Below, piece after piece: positions 47,601 through 56,792 of a DNA stretch of 64,000 bases (positions are counted from its first letter, which is position 1; each line of letters starts with the position of its first letter). Below the pieces are notes generated by a model. It was given only the letters and a program-made list of their open reading frames with translations, was not told the DNA's origin and did no database searches. Location of the stretch: positions 310,001 through 374,000 of the forward strand of contig NZ_AYTD01000013.1 of the NCBI RefSeq assembly GCF_000503215.1. Reading direction: 5' to 3'. This stretch comes from Pseudomonas canadensis. GTDB taxonomy: Bacteria > Pseudomonadota > Gammaproteobacteria > Pseudomonadales > Pseudomonadaceae. Both the position numbers and the translations under genes were made by a program.

Positions 47601-49360
47601 TAATGCCCGTCGTTTTCCGCCAGGTATAAATTATCGTCGTGTTCAAACAACCCGTTTGCATTGGCCTTCAAGGATTCGGGCAGTGCTACCTGTCGCAGGT
47701 AAGGTTTCAGCCCAGGCGCATACAAACGCACATTGGCGTCAGGACAACGGACGTGTGCCAGTGCCTGGACAAACGGGGTCTTGATCATCGGCAACAGCTT
47801 GGCGCCTACAACTGCCGTCGTCACATTAAAGGCTACGGCCGAAACGTGCGCCCACGCCTCTTTCATGTCGCCCTCTTCCCAAGCCTCTGCGCCCGTAGCA
47901 ATCTCATAGAGCATTTGCACCGCGCCAATCAACAGCATCAACGGCGCCAGTTGCGGGACGACAAATGAGGCAACATTCACCACGGTCAACGCAACACTGG
48001 CCAACGACATCAACCATGCGTTACGGGCGTTGTCATCGGCACGGGCGGTGGATACCACCATCGCCCGTGCATTGCTCAATATTAAATCGACTTTTTGCAG
48101 AGAATGATCACCCCACGTCCTAGGCATGCTGATGCCATAACCTGTTGACCAAGTACCGGTGCTTGTTTTTGCAGGATCGAAATCTTCGTCTTCGGCATAC
48201 ATATTGAGTTGATCAAGGTGAAGTTTCACGGTACTAAAAAATTTCGTTTGTTGCTCGTAGGGCACACACTGGCTGAAAAACCGTCGATACTCGCCCGAGC
48301 ACAATCTTTCGACGAGATCAGTCTGAAGACCGCCAAGATCGGCGTACTCTTTCAACTCGCAAATAGGATCTCCAGGAATAAAGACAATACAAGGTTCCCT
48401 GTGAAACACTTTGACGCCCCGCACATACCCGAATCTCAGGGGCCCGATAACAATGATCTGCTTTAGCTCAACATGCAGCATTTTCAAGTTTGAGAAATGT
48501 ACACTCTTGCCTCTCCACGTCACATCAGCCTTCCAAAAAGCCAGCTCTTTTAATAGCGTGTAGGCGTCTAGCTTTATAGTGCCGAGTTCCAGCGCTACTT
48601 CAGCGGCGAATAATAACTGCTGCCTCGTTGAAGCCGTGATTCGACTACGCACCCTTGCGGCATCGTTGTCTGAAACTCCCTCAGGTTTGTCCGGCGGTTT
48701 GACAATTGACGTTACATGCGCCAGATACAGCTTGCCCAAATCCAGGTCTCGACATAAGCCGGCAAACACATGAGGCTTGAGAGGGTCATTACGCGCTAGC
48801 ACTGCCCCTGCGTTGAACGTCGTTGGCGCGGGCCGCCGATGAAAGTCGTAATGCGTGATAAGACTGGAATCGTCGTCATTTGATTCAACGGCCTCATTCG
48901 CGGAAAAGTTCTGCAGGGCCGCCTCTATCAAGCTGAGACCTGTGTAGTAGCAATATCCTGTTGCTTCAACGCCGAAGACCTTTGACCGATCAGCTGCCAT
49001 GAATTCCTTACGCGCAAAAAAAACACGCTTTACATCAATGAATCGCCCGGTTTTCTGTTGTATGGCTGCCTGCAGCAAGGGTTCGGCGAATTCGATAGCA
49101 CCTTTTAAATCCTTTAAAATCCCATCCAGCATATTAAGCGCACCCATACTTCTCTGATGAGCCGCTTCCAAGACTTTCCGTCTGTCCGGGGTCAGCGTTT
49201 TATACCAGTGCGGAATATTCAACTCCCACTCATGTAACGCTTGTTTTCGCTTGACTGCTGCAGCGCTGTACCAAGATGACAGGCGCGCCTGCACAACGAC
49301 GCCATGAACACTGCGCGTATCGTTTACCGGATTTTTTCCACTTTGTTCAAGGTCTGCCAT
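44612..49360 (-). CDS. LRR protein with NEL (IpaH-type) E3 ubiquitin ligase domain and DUF6543 N-terminus
   Basis: A 1582-residue protein. The N-terminal two thirds resemble the DUF6543 region of large Pseudomonas toxin-like proteins, with a hydrophobic stretch at about residues 447-487. Leucine-rich repeats occupy about residues 1065-1230 (LRWLNMSDNHLTRLPE, VTKLDLSNNAIRL, LKILRLSGNRQL, LAMIDLHSNRITTLPE, LDRINLHDNPF). A NEL domain follows: ELWLHDSPVTERARRGMTWD, then the probable catalytic Cys1331 in ITCGDGS, a CxD motif. NEL ligases ubiquitinate host proteins after secretion. No secretion signal or type III genes are visible. Base composition is visibly more A/T-rich than the neighbours, suggesting acquisition. 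Confidence 0.85.
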   Translation of the reverse strand: MADLEQSGKNPVNDTRSVHGVVVQARLSSWYSAAAVKRKQALHEWELNIPHWYKTLTPDRRKVLEAAHQRSMGALNMLDGILKDLKGAIEFAEPLLQAAIQQKTGRFIDVKRVFFARKEFMAADRSKVFGVEATGYCYYTGLSLIEAALQNFSANEAVESNDDDSSLITHYDFHRRPAPTTFNAGAVLARNDPLKPHVFAGLCRDLDLGKLYLAHVTSIVKPPDKPEGVSDNDAARVRSRITASTRQQLLFAAEVALELGTIKLDAYTLLKELAFWKADVTWRGKSVHFSNLKMLHVELKQIIVIGPLRFGYVRGVKVFHREPCIVFIPGDPICELKEYADLGGLQTDLVERLCSGEYRRFFSQCVPYEQQTKFFSTVKLHLDQLNMYAEDEDFDPAKTSTGTWSTGYGISMPRTWGDHSLQKVDLILSNARAMVVSTARADDNARNAWLMSLASVALTVVNVASFVVPQLAPLMLLIGAVQMLYEIATGAEAWEEGDMKEAWAHVSAVAFNVTTAVVGAKLLPMIKTPFVQALAHVRCPDANVRLYAPGLKPYLRQVALPESLKANANGLFEHDDNLYLAENDGHYLVEPSGTGNIYRIVHPQNPSAYSPQVRLTEAGAWIHEHENPLTWTTPQLMQRLGPVAQRLGQQPLKLERICQMAAVDSSMLRKMHVDQGRVPGLLADILKRFDIDETIASEKKPGVSASLLAKDQADLFAQRYAATESESGAAVGLLKRSFGSLPDSVAQELLSHASKAEVQMIEQHQRVPLRLAEEARCYQQEVRLARAYEGLYRKTLGNDDTQRMVLHSVKTLPGWPSDLRIEVLEKTSEGGERVVDSIGPEGVAAKRLLIKFGPQNLYEVRDDKFGVLNQQADIYGAMQAAVSPEDLTVMKLTAGDRGASLKQALQQKPLMPRDQLRKLLKMQPVKPGYKPPMRLADGRFGYPLSPLRGAGRRPFVCEMKAAKLYPSKSIEAVEEMLGLRELDDAGMLARLEQLEQEFNQLNADLKDWEQETGAVGSARDRRRVANTLKGVWRRTSPQAFASDQTPIGHILDLSDEVVGELPPITANMDHVGSLVLPRMALTDASLPFLSSFRRLRWLNMSDNHLTRLPEFADGAVTKLDLSNNAIRLTEQSRMRLERMQSLKILRLSGNRQLGWVANLHGLRNLNQIYLANTGTTTFPAGAEQLTNLAMIDLHSNRITTLPEYAYQHLDRINLHDNPFSAATRARFRLEPLDQAQWGDHVTHDEARELWLHDSPVTERARRGMTWDEVKLNPQSDAFFTVLADTTRCAEYASGVTRPAMAERVWEMLEAAKESQAIRESLFKAADDRITCGDGSSVEFMNLESELLAAKALEMAGEGDAEGKLIATGEQLFRLKLVDVIAQRDVEARGRGFTEQVEVILAYRTRLADRLGLPVKSRGMLFPQQANVSQAAIDDAYAQVIVDERVINNKVDFFLERAFWEKHLRSHYSREFASLMEPVIEEIDEKSAALDELSALQDAQDNAADQATKDAWQAKHDEVVDRLASLLGKTKDEILVDGSMQSVFYNDEMKLLGAERAREERLNLQTLTRSVLGKVDATHGAQV

Positions 49361-49437
49361 GTGGCGAACTCTAATTGGCCGAATGAACGGTCAATATGTG
49401 ATATTCGAGTGCCAACAGAGAGGTATATAAGCACCTT

Positions 49438-49469
49438 CAGTCCTGCCCCTTAATAAGCTGGCAGGACTG
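49438..49469 (-). terminator. Hairpin after the acyl-CoA synthetase gene
   Basis: CAGTCCTGCC and GGCAGGACTG form a 10-bp perfect stem with a 12-base loop, 9 bp past the synthetase stop. No T run follows on the minus strand, so it is a weak or factor-dependent terminator candidate. Confidence 0.45.
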
Positions 49470-49477
49470 GCGGTCCA

Positions 49478-51115
49478 TCAGAAACGAAGAAGCCCATAAT
49501 CGCCAATACTGATCTCGCGCATGCGGAATTTCTGGACCTTGCCCGTCACCGTCATCGGAAACTCATCCACGAACTTGAAGTACTTGGGCGTCTTGAAGTG
49601 CGCGATACGTCCCTTGCACCACGTCTGGAGTTCCAGCTCACTGGCCACATGGCCCGGATGGAACTTGATCCACGCGACGATCGCTTCACCGTAGCGCTCA
49701 TCCGGAATGCCGATGACCTGCACATCCGCTACCGCCGGATGGGTGAAGAAAAATTCTTCCAGCTCACGCGGGTACACGTTCTCGCCGCCACGAATGATCA
49801 TGTCCTTGTTGCGCCCGGCGATGCACACGTAGCCCTGGGCGTCCATGCTCGCCAGGTCGCCGGTGTGCATCCAGCCGGCGGCGTCGATGGCCTCGCGGGT
49901 GGCGTCGGGATTGTTCCAGTATCCGAGCATCACACTGTAGCCACGGGTACAAAGTTCGCCGATCTCGCCGCGCACAACGGTGTTGCCGTCGGCGTCGATG
50001 ATCTTGTTTTCAAGTTGCGGCTGAGTGCGGCCAACCGTGGTCACGCGGCGCTCCAGATCGTCATCCGCGCCGGTCTGCAAGGACACCGGGCTGGTTTCCG
50101 TCATGCCATAGGCAATTTGCACTTCACTCATGTGCATCTCGCTGATCACGCGGCGCATGACTTCGATAGGGCATGTGGCGCCGGCCATGATGCCGGTGCG
50201 CAAGGTGGACAGGTCGAACTCACCAAGGCGCGGGTGATCGAGCATGGCGATGAACATGGTGGGCACGCCGTACAGACCGGTGGCGCGTTCTTCGGCGACG
50301 GTAGTGAGTGTCAGCAGTGGGTCGAAACCATCATTGGGATAAATCATGGTGGTGCCGTGGGTGATGCAACCCAGGTTGCCCATGACCATGCCAAAGCAGT
50401 GGTACAGCGGCACCGGGATCACCGGTCGGTCCTGCGCGGTCAGGCCCAGGCTTTCGCCGACCATGTAGCCGTTATTGAGGATGTTGTGGTGGCTGAGGGT
50501 GGCGCCCTTGGGGAAGCCGGTGGTGCCGGAGGTGTACTGGATATTCACGGGTTGGTCGAAATGCAGGCTGGCCTGGCGGCTGTGCAACTGTTCGGGAGGG
50601 ACGCCTGCACCGAGGGCCAATAGCTGCGACCAAGGCATGAATCCTGGGGGAGGACTGGGGTCGAGGCTGATCATGCCGCGCAGGTCGGGTTTCAATTCCT
50701 GCAACATCGCATGGTAATCGGACGTCTTGAACGACCCGGCGCACACCAGCCACTGACAGCCGGATTGCTTGAGCACGTAGTCCAATTCACTGCTGCGGTA
50801 GGCCGGGTTGATATTCACCAGGATCACGCCGAGCTTGGCACTGGCAATCTGGCTGATGCACCACTCGGCGCAATTGGGTGCCCAGATGCCCAGACGATCG
50901 CCGGTCTGCATGCCCAGAGCGAGAAACGCACGGGCGTGCACATCGACCGCTTCGGCCAATTGCCGCCAGGTGTAGCGGTGCTGCTGATGACGCACCACCA
51001 AGGCCTCACCCTCGGGGAATTGCGCGACGGTTCGGTCAAAGGCTTGGCCAATAGTCATGGCCAGCAAGGTCTTGTCCTGGGAGCCACGGCTGTAGCTCTG
51101 GTTTGGTTGATCCAT
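49478..51115 (-). CDS. AMP-binding acyl-CoA synthetase of the liu locus
   Basis: A 545-residue ANL-superfamily ligase from the ATG at 51115; an upstream extension to 51232 would run through the promoter and is rejected. Motifs are the P-loop-like [18 protein letters not shown], the [10 protein letters not shown] box, [30 protein letters not shown] and the final catalytic Lys in [10 protein letters not shown]. It probably activates isovalerate or another short or branched acid to the CoA ester for liuA. It is divergent from liuA with two LiuR-type palindromes between. Confidence 0.92.
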   Translation of the reverse strand: MDQPNQSYSRGSQDKTLLAMTIGQAFDRTVAQFPEGEALVVRHQQHRYTWRQLAEAVDVHARAFLALGMQTGDRLGIWAPNCAEWCISQIASAKLGVILVNINPAYRSSELDYVLKQSGCQWLVCAGSFKTSDYHAMLQELKPDLRGMISLDPSPPPGFMPWSQLLALGAGVPPEQLHSRQASLHFDQPVNIQYTSGTTGFPKGATLSHHNILNNGYMVGESLGLTAQDRPVIPVPLYHCFGMVMGNLGCITHGTTMIYPNDGFDPLLTLTTVAEERATGLYGVPTMFIAMLDHPRLGEFDLSTLRTGIMAGATCPIEVMRRVISEMHMSEVQIAYGMTETSPVSLQTGADDDLERRVTTVGRTQPQLENKIIDADGNTVVRGEIGELCTRGYSVMLGYWNNPDATREAIDAAGWMHTGDLASMDAQGYVCIAGRNKDMIIRGGENVYPRELEEFFFTHPAVADVQVIGIPDERYGEAIVAWIKFHPGHVASELELQTWCKGRIAHFKTPKYFKFVDEFPMTVTGKVQKFRMREISIGDYGLLRF

Positions 51116-51142
51116 AACGACCCCTGTTGTCTTTTTTGTAGG

Positions 51143-51158
51143 TTGACGTAAACGTAAA
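51143..51158. promoter_or_regulatory. Probable LiuR site 1 in the liuA promoter
   Basis: TTGACGTAAACGTAAA is a near palindrome between the divergent synthetase and liuA genes. It shares ACGTNAACGT with the sites at 42643 and 51187. Confidence 0.75.
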
Positions 51159-51186
51159 CTACGATTGACAGCGCCGCAACGCAAGC

Positions 51187-51200
51187 TTACGTTAACGTAA
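51187..51200. promoter_or_regulatory. Probable LiuR site 2 in the liuA promoter
   Basis: TTACGTTAACGTAA is a perfect 14-bp palindrome 65 bp before the liuA ATG. Its centre is 43 bp from that of site 1, about four helix turns, so both could be bound on one face. Confidence 0.75.
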
Positions 51201-51265
51201 AGGTGAGCGCCCTCCCCTGGCGCACCCTCCACACAAAAACAACGCTCACATTAAGGTGCCTGTCC

Positions 51266-52429
51266 ATGAGTTACCCGTCCCTGAACTTCGCCCTCGGTGA
51301 AACCATCGACATGCTGCGCGACCAGGTGCAGTCCTTCGTGAGCAAGGAAATCGCGCCGCGCGCGGCACAGATCGACAGTGACAACCTGTTCCCCGCCGAC
51401 CTGTGGCAGAAATTCGGCGACATGGGCCTGTTGGGCATCACCGTCCCGGAAGAATACGGCGGCGCCGGCCTGGGTTACCTGGCCCACGTGGTGGCGATGG
51501 AAGAGATCAGCCGTGGCTCGGCCTCGGTGGCGTTGTCCTACGGCGCACACTCGAACCTGTGTGTGAACCAGATCAATCGCAACGGTAACCACGCACAGAA
51601 ACTCAAGTACCTTCCCAAACTCATCAGCGGCGAACACGTCGGCGCCCTGGCCATGAGCGAGCCGAATGCCGGTTCCGATGTGGTCTCGATGAAACTGCGC
51701 GCCGACAAACGCGGCGATCATTATGTGCTCAACGGCAGCAAGACCTGGATCACCAATGGCCCCGACGCCAGCACCTACGTGATCTACGCCAAGACCGACC
51801 TGGAGAAAGGCCCTCACGGCATCACCGCCTTCATCGTCGAGCGTGACTGGAAAGGCTTCAGCCGCAGCAACAAGTTCGACAAGCTGGGCATGCGCGGCTC
51901 CAACACCTGCGAGCTGTTTTTCGATGACGTTGAAGTACCCGAAGAAAACATCCTCGGCGTGCTCAATGGCGGCGTGAAAGTGCTGATGAGCGGCCTGGAC
52001 TACGAACGCGTGGTGCTGTCCGGCGGCCCCACCGGGATCATGCAAGCCTGCATGGACCTGATCGTGCCCTATATCCACGACCGCAAGCAGTTCGGCCAGA
52101 GCATTGGCGAATTCCAGCTGATCCAGGGCAAGGTGGCCGACATGTACACCCAGCTCAACGCCAGTCGCGCCTATCTGTACGCGGTGGCCCAGGCTTGCGA
52201 GCGTGGCGAAACCACGCGCAAGGATGCGGCCGGGGTGATCCTTTACAGCGCCGAACGCGCCACGCAGATGGCACTCGACGCGATCCAGATCCTGGGCGGT
52301 AACGGCTATATCAATGAATTCCCTGCCGGTCGGCTGCTGCGGGACGCCAAGCTGTATGAAATCGGCGCCGGCACCAGTGAGATCCGCCGGATGCTGATCG
52401 GTCGCGAACTCTTCAACGAAACCCGCTGA
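51266..52429 (+). CDS. liuA: Isovaleryl-CoA dehydrogenase
   Basis: A 387-residue flavin dehydrogenase from the ATG at 51266; the longer frame from 51203 covers the promoter. It has [19 protein letters not shown] ITVPEEYGG, the FAD segment [27 protein letters not shown], and the active Glu region in [14 protein letters not shown] (Y-E-R), the isovaleryl-CoA-type position. The C-terminal [21 protein letters not shown] is also present. It is the first gene of liuABCD and oxidises isovaleryl-CoA to 3-methylcrotonyl-CoA. Confidence 0.96.
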   Translation: MSYPSLNFALGETIDMLRDQVQSFVSKEIAPRAAQIDSDNLFPADLWQKFGDMGLLGITVPEEYGGAGLGYLAHVVAMEEISRGSASVALSYGAHSNLCVNQINRNGNHAQKLKYLPKLISGEHVGALAMSEPNAGSDVVSMKLRADKRGDHYVLNGSKTWITNGPDASTYVIYAKTDLEKGPHGITAFIVERDWKGFSRSNKFDKLGMRGSNTCELFFDDVEVPEENILGVLNGGVKVLMSGLDYERVVLSGGPTGIMQACMDLIVPYIHDRKQFGQSIGEFQLIQGKVADMYTQLNASRAYLYAVAQACERGETTRKDAAGVILYSAERATQMALDAIQILGGNGYINEFPAGRLLRDAKLYEIGAGTSEIRRMLIGRELFNETR

Positions 52430-52440
52430 AGGAGCGCACC

Positions 52441-54048
52441 ATGGCCACCTTGCATACCCAACTCAACCCACGTTCGGCGGAGTTCGCCGCCAACAGCGCG
52501 GCGATGCGCCAACAGGTCGACGCGCTGCACAGCCTGCTCGCTCACGTGCAGCAAGGCGGCGGCGCCAAGGCCCAGGAGCGGCACACCTCACGCGGCAAAC
52601 TGTTGCCCCGCGAGCGCATCAACCGTTTGCTCGACCCCGGCTCGCCGTTCCTTGAACTCAGCCAACTGGCCGCCCATCAGGTGTATGGCGAAGACGTGCC
52701 TGCCGCCGGGGTGATTGCCGGGATCGGCCGGGTGGAAGGCGTCGAATGCATGATCGTCGCCAACGACGCGACGGTGAAAGGCGGCTCCTACTACCCGCTC
52801 ACCGTGAAAAAACACCTGCGCGCCCAGACGATCGCCGAGCAGAACCGCCTGCCGTGCATCTACCTGGTGGACTCCGGCGGCGCCAACTTGCCGCGTCAGG
52901 ATGAAGTGTTCCCCGACCGCGAACACTTCGGGCGGATCTTCTTCAACCAGGCCAACATGAGCGCCCGAGGCATCCCGCAGATCGCAGTGGTAATGGGCTC
53001 GTGTACCGCCGGTGGCGCCTATGTGCCGGCCATGGCCGACGAAGCGATCATGGTGCGCAACCAGGCCACCATCTTCCTTGCCGGCCCGCCGCTGGTGAAA
53101 GCCGCGACGGGTGAAGTGGTCAGCGCCGAAGACCTCGGCGGTGCCGATGTGCACTGCAAGATCTCCGGCGTGGCCGACCACTATGCCGACAGCGACGAAC
53201 ACGCCCTGGCCCTGGCCCGACGCAGTGTGGCCAACCTCAATTGGCGCAAACAGGGCGAGTTGCTGCAACGCCCGCCCGTGGCGCCGTTGTACAGCAGTGA
53301 GGAGCTGTATGGCGTGATCCCGGCCGATGCCAAGCAGCCCTTTGATGTGCGTGAAGTGATCACGCGGCTGGTGGACGGTTCAGTGTTCGATGAGTTCAAG
53401 GCGCTGTTCGGGACCACGCTGGTGTGCGGCTTTGCACACCTGCATGGTTACCCGATTGCGATCCTGGCCAACAACGGGATTCTGTTTGCCGAGGCCGCGC
53501 AAAAAGGCGCGCACTTTATCGAACTAGCCTGCCAGCGTGGCATTCCGCTGCTGTTCCTGCAGAACATCACCGGGTTCATGGTCGGCCAGAAATACGAAGC
53601 CGGTGGCATCGCCAAGCACGGTGCCAAGCTGGTCACCGCAGTGGCCTGCGCCAAGGTACCGAAGTTCACGGTGATCATCGGCGGCAGCTTTGGCGCCGGT
53701 AACTATGGCATGTGCGGCCGCGCCTATGACCCGCGCTTCCTGTGGATGTGGCCGAATGCACGCATCGGCGTGATGGGCGCCGAACAGGCGGCCGGCGTGC
53801 TGGTGCAGGTCAAGCGCGAGCAGGCTGAACGCGCCGGCGTGGGGTTCAGCGCCGAAGAAGAGTCCGCCATCAAGCAGCCGATCCTCGACCAGTACGAAAC
53901 CCAGGGCCACCCCTACTACTCCAGCGCGCGCCTGTGGGACGACGGTGTGATTGACCCGTTGCAGACCCGTGACGTGCTGGCCCTGGCCTTGTCCGCTTCG
54001 CTGAATGCCCCCATCGAGCCGAGCCGCTTCGGCGTGTTCCGCATGTAA
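52441..54048 (+). CDS. liuB: 3-Methylcrotonyl-CoA carboxylase, beta (carboxyltransferase) subunit
   Basis: A 535-residue carboxyltransferase. The N- and C-halves form the crotonase-like double fold: [65 protein letters not shown] and [16 protein letters not shown] (oxyanion loops). It starts 11 bp after liuA and is followed closely by liuC. With the LiuD biotin subunit it makes 3-methylglutaconyl-CoA. Confidence 0.96.
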   Translation: MATLHTQLNPRSAEFAANSAAMRQQVDALHSLLAHVQQGGGAKAQERHTSRGKLLPRERINRLLDPGSPFLELSQLAAHQVYGEDVPAAGVIAGIGRVEGVECMIVANDATVKGGSYYPLTVKKHLRAQTIAEQNRLPCIYLVDSGGANLPRQDEVFPDREHFGRIFFNQANMSARGIPQIAVVMGSCTAGGAYVPAMADEAIMVRNQATIFLAGPPLVKAATGEVVSAEDLGGADVHCKISGVADHYADSDEHALALARRSVANLNWRKQGELLQRPPVAPLYSSEELYGVIPADAKQPFDVREVITRLVDGSVFDEFKALFGTTLVCGFAHLHGYPIAILANNGILFAEAAQKGAHFIELACQRGIPLLFLQNITGFMVGQKYEAGGIAKHGAKLVTAVACAKVPKFTVIIGGSFGAGNYGMCGRAYDPRFLWMWPNARIGVMGAEQAAGVLVQVKREQAERAGVGFSAEEESAIKQPILDQYETQGHPYYSSARLWDDGVIDPLQTRDVLALALSASLNAPIEPSRFGVFRM

Positions 54049-54063
54049 ATGGAGCTGTATCCC

Positions 54064-54870
54064 ATGAGCGACTTCAACACCCTCGAACTGATCACCGACC
54101 GCCGTGGCTTTGCCACGCTGTGGCTCAGTCGTGAAGCCAAGAACAACGCGTTCAACGCAGAGATGATCCGCGAACTGATCATCGCCCTCGACCACGTACA
54201 GGGTGATCCATCCCTGCGCTTTCTGGTGCTGCGCGGGCGCGGCAAGCATTTCAGCGCCGGGGCCGACCTGGCCTGGATGCAGCAATCGGCCGAGCTGGAT
54301 TACCACACCAATCTGGACGATGCCCGTGAGTTGGCCGAGTTGATGTACAACCTGGCCAAGTTGAAAATCCCGACCCTGGCGGTGGTGCAAGGCGCGGCCT
54401 ACGGCGGTGCGCTGGGCTTGATCAGTTGCTGTGACATGGCGATTGGTGCGGACGATGCGCAGTTCTGTCTGTCAGAAGTGCGCATTGGCCTGGCGCCGGC
54501 GGTGATCAGTCCGTTCGTGGTGCAAGCCATCGGCGAGCGTGCAGCACGGCGCTATGCGTTGACCGCTGAGCGCTTTGGTGGCCAACGGGCACGGGAGATC
54601 GGTTTGTTGGCGGAAAGCTATCCGATCAGCGAGTTGGATCAACAGGTCGAACAGTGGATTGCCAACCTCCTGCAAAACAGCCCGGCGGCCATGCGCGCCA
54701 GCAAGGACTTGCTGCGCGAAGTGGGCCACGGTGCCCTCACCCCGGCCCTGCGCCGCTATTGCGAAAACGCCATTGCGCGCATCCGTGTCAGCGCCGAAGG
54801 CCAGGAAGGCCTGCGCGCCTTCCTGCAAAAACGTCCACCCAGCTGGCAGTCGCAGGAGCCGCGTTCATGA
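54064..54870 (+). CDS. liuC: Methylglutaconyl-CoA hydratase (enoyl-CoA hydratase family)
   Basis: A 268-residue crotonase-fold enzyme. The ATG at 54064 follows GGAG; an upstream ATG at 54049 is less suitable. Oxyanion-hole segments are GKHFSAGADLAWM and VVQGAAYGGALGLISCCDMAIG, and the catalytic Glu-type loop is CLSEVRIGLAPAVISPFV. It hydrates 3-methylglutaconyl-CoA to HMG-CoA. It overlaps liuD by 4 bp. Confidence 0.94.
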   Translation: MSDFNTLELITDRRGFATLWLSREAKNNAFNAEMIRELIIALDHVQGDPSLRFLVLRGRGKHFSAGADLAWMQQSAELDYHTNLDDARELAELMYNLAKLKIPTLAVVQGAAYGGALGLISCCDMAIGADDAQFCLSEVRIGLAPAVISPFVVQAIGERAARRYALTAERFGGQRAREIGLLAESYPISELDQQVEQWIANLLQNSPAAMRASKDLLREVGHGALTPALRRYCENAIARIRVSAEGQEGLRAFLQKRPPSWQSQEPRS

Positions 54871-56792
54871 GCATGTTGACGACCCTACTGGTGGCCAACC
54901 GTGGCGAGATTGCTTGCCGAGTGATGCGCACCGCCAAGGCCATGGGCCTGACCACCGTGGCGGTGCACAGCGCCACTGACCGCGATGCGCGCCACAGCCG
55001 TGAGGCGGATATCCGCGTCGACCTGGGCGGCAGCAAGGCCACTGACAGCTACCTGCAAATCGACAAACTGATCGCTGCAGCCCAGGCCAGCGGTGCCCAG
55101 GCGATCCATCCGGGTTACGGTTTTTTGTCGGAGAACGCAGGTTTTGCCCGCGCGATTGAAGCGGCCGGATTGATCTTTCTCGGCCCGCCCGCCTCGGCCA
55201 TCGATGCCATGGGCAGCAAGTCGGCCGCCAAGGCCTTGATGGAAACCGCCGGGGTCCCCTTGGTACCGGGTTACCACGGCGAAGCCCAGGACCTGGAGAC
55301 CTTCCGCGCAGCCTGCGAGCGCATCGGCTATCCCGTGCTGCTCAAGGCTACGGCGGGTGGAGGCGGCAAGGGCATGAAGGTGGTCGAGGATGTCAGCCAG
55401 TTGGCCGAAGCCCTGGCCTCGGCACAGCGCGAGGCACTGTCGTCCTTCGGCAATGGGCAGATGTTGGTGGAAAAGTACCTGCTCAAGCCACGCCATGTGG
55501 AGATCCAGGTGTTTGCCGATCAGCATGGACATTGCCTGTACCTCAATGAACGTGACTGCTCGATCCAGCGTCGTCACCAGAAGGTCGTCGAAGAGGCGCC
55601 AGCACCGGGACTGAGTGTTGAACAGCGCAAGGCCATGGGCGAAGCCGCCGTGCGCGCCGCCCAGGCCATCGGCTATGTCGGCGCAGGCACCGTGGAGTTC
55701 TTGCTGGACGCACGCGGTGAGTTCTTCTTCATGGAGATGAACACTCGACTGCAAGTGGAGCACCCGGTGACCGAGGCGATCACCGGCCTGGACTTGGTGG
55801 CCTGGCAAATCCGTGTCGCCCAGGGCGAGGCGTTGCCGATCACCCAGGAGCAGGTGCCGCTGGTCGGCCATGCGATCGAAGTGCGGCTGTATGCCGAAGA
55901 CCCGGCCAATGACTTCCTGCCTGCCACCGGTCACCTGGCGCTGTACCGCGAATCCGCACCGGGCCCTGGGCGCCGCGTGGACAGCGGTGTGGAGCAAGGC
56001 GACAGCGTGTCGCCGTTCTACGATCCCATGCTCGGCAAGCTGATTGCCTGGGGTGAAGACCGTGAACAGGCGCGATTGCGATTGTTGGCCATGCTGGAGG
56101 AGTTTGCCATCGGCGGGCTCAAGACCAACCTGGGCTTCTTACGGCGGATTATCGGACACTCGGCATTTGCGGCAGCCGAGTTGGATACCGGGTTCATTCC
56201 GCGCTATCAGGAACAGTTGCTGCCGGCGCCTGGGGAATTGAGTGATGAATTCTGGCAAGCGGCGGGCGCGGCCTTCATTCAGAGCTTGCCGAAGGGTGAT
56301 GGACCTTGGGGGGAGACGCGAGGGTTTCGTGCCGGGTTGCCTGCCGAAGTTTCGCTGCATCTGAGCTGCAATGGCCAGGATCGGTTAGTCACGCTGGCCG
56401 CGGATGCGCCGAACTTGCAAGGCGAACAGTTGCTGATCGAGCAACAAGGCGTGCGTCGCAGCCATCTGGCAGTTCGCAGCGGCATCCGCGTGTTTTTGCG
56501 CTGGGACGGCGAGATGCAGGGCGTGACAGTGTTCGACCCGATTGCGGCGGTTGAGGCCAACCAGTCCCATCAAGGCGGCCTGACGGCGCCGATGAACGGC
56601 AGTATCGTGCGGGTGCTGGTGGAGGTCGGCCAAAACGTTGAGGCCGGCACGCAACTGGTGGTGCTGGAGGCCATGAAGATGGAACACAGCATCCGCGCGC
56701 CTCAAGCCGGGGTGATCAAGGCGCTGTTCTGCCAGGAAGGTGAAATGGTCGCAGAAGGTTGCGCGTTGGTGGAACTCGAACCGGCCGGCTAG
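54867..56792 (+). CDS. liuD: 3-Methylcrotonyl-CoA carboxylase, alpha (biotin) subunit
   Basis: A 641-residue biotin-dependent carboxylase from the ATG at 54867. The biotin carboxylase domain has LVANRGEIACRVMRTAKAMG, the ATP-grasp glycine loop KATAGGGGKGMK, ERDCSIQRRHQKVVEEAPAP and EMNTRLQVEHPVTE. The linker/BT region follows, and the C-terminal biotinyl domain carries Lys604 in LEAMKMEHS. It is the last liu gene, overlapping the convergent repressor gene by 4 bp. Confidence 0.96.
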   Translation: MSMLTTLLVANRGEIACRVMRTAKAMGLTTVAVHSATDRDARHSREADIRVDLGGSKATDSYLQIDKLIAAAQASGAQAIHPGYGFLSENAGFARAIEAAGLIFLGPPASAIDAMGSKSAAKALMETAGVPLVPGYHGEAQDLETFRAACERIGYPVLLKATAGGGGKGMKVVEDVSQLAEALASAQREALSSFGNGQMLVEKYLLKPRHVEIQVFADQHGHCLYLNERDCSIQRRHQKVVEEAPAPGLSVEQRKAMGEAAVRAAQAIGYVGAGTVEFLLDARGEFFFMEMNTRLQVEHPVTEAITGLDLVAWQIRVAQGEALPITQEQVPLVGHAIEVRLYAEDPANDFLPATGHLALYRESAPGPGRRVDSGVEQGDSVSPFYDPMLGKLIAWGEDREQARLRLLAMLEEFAIGGLKTNLGFLRRIIGHSAFAAAELDTGFIPRYQEQLLPAPGELSDEFWQAAGAAFIQSLPKGDGPWGETRGFRAGLPAEVSLHLSCNGQDRLVTLAADAPNLQGEQLLIEQQGVRRSHLAVRSGIRVFLRWDGEMQGVTVFDPIAAVEANQSHQGGLTAPMNGSIVRVLVEVGQNVEAGTQLVVLEAMKMEHSIRAPQAGVIKALFCQEGEMVAEGCALVELEPAG

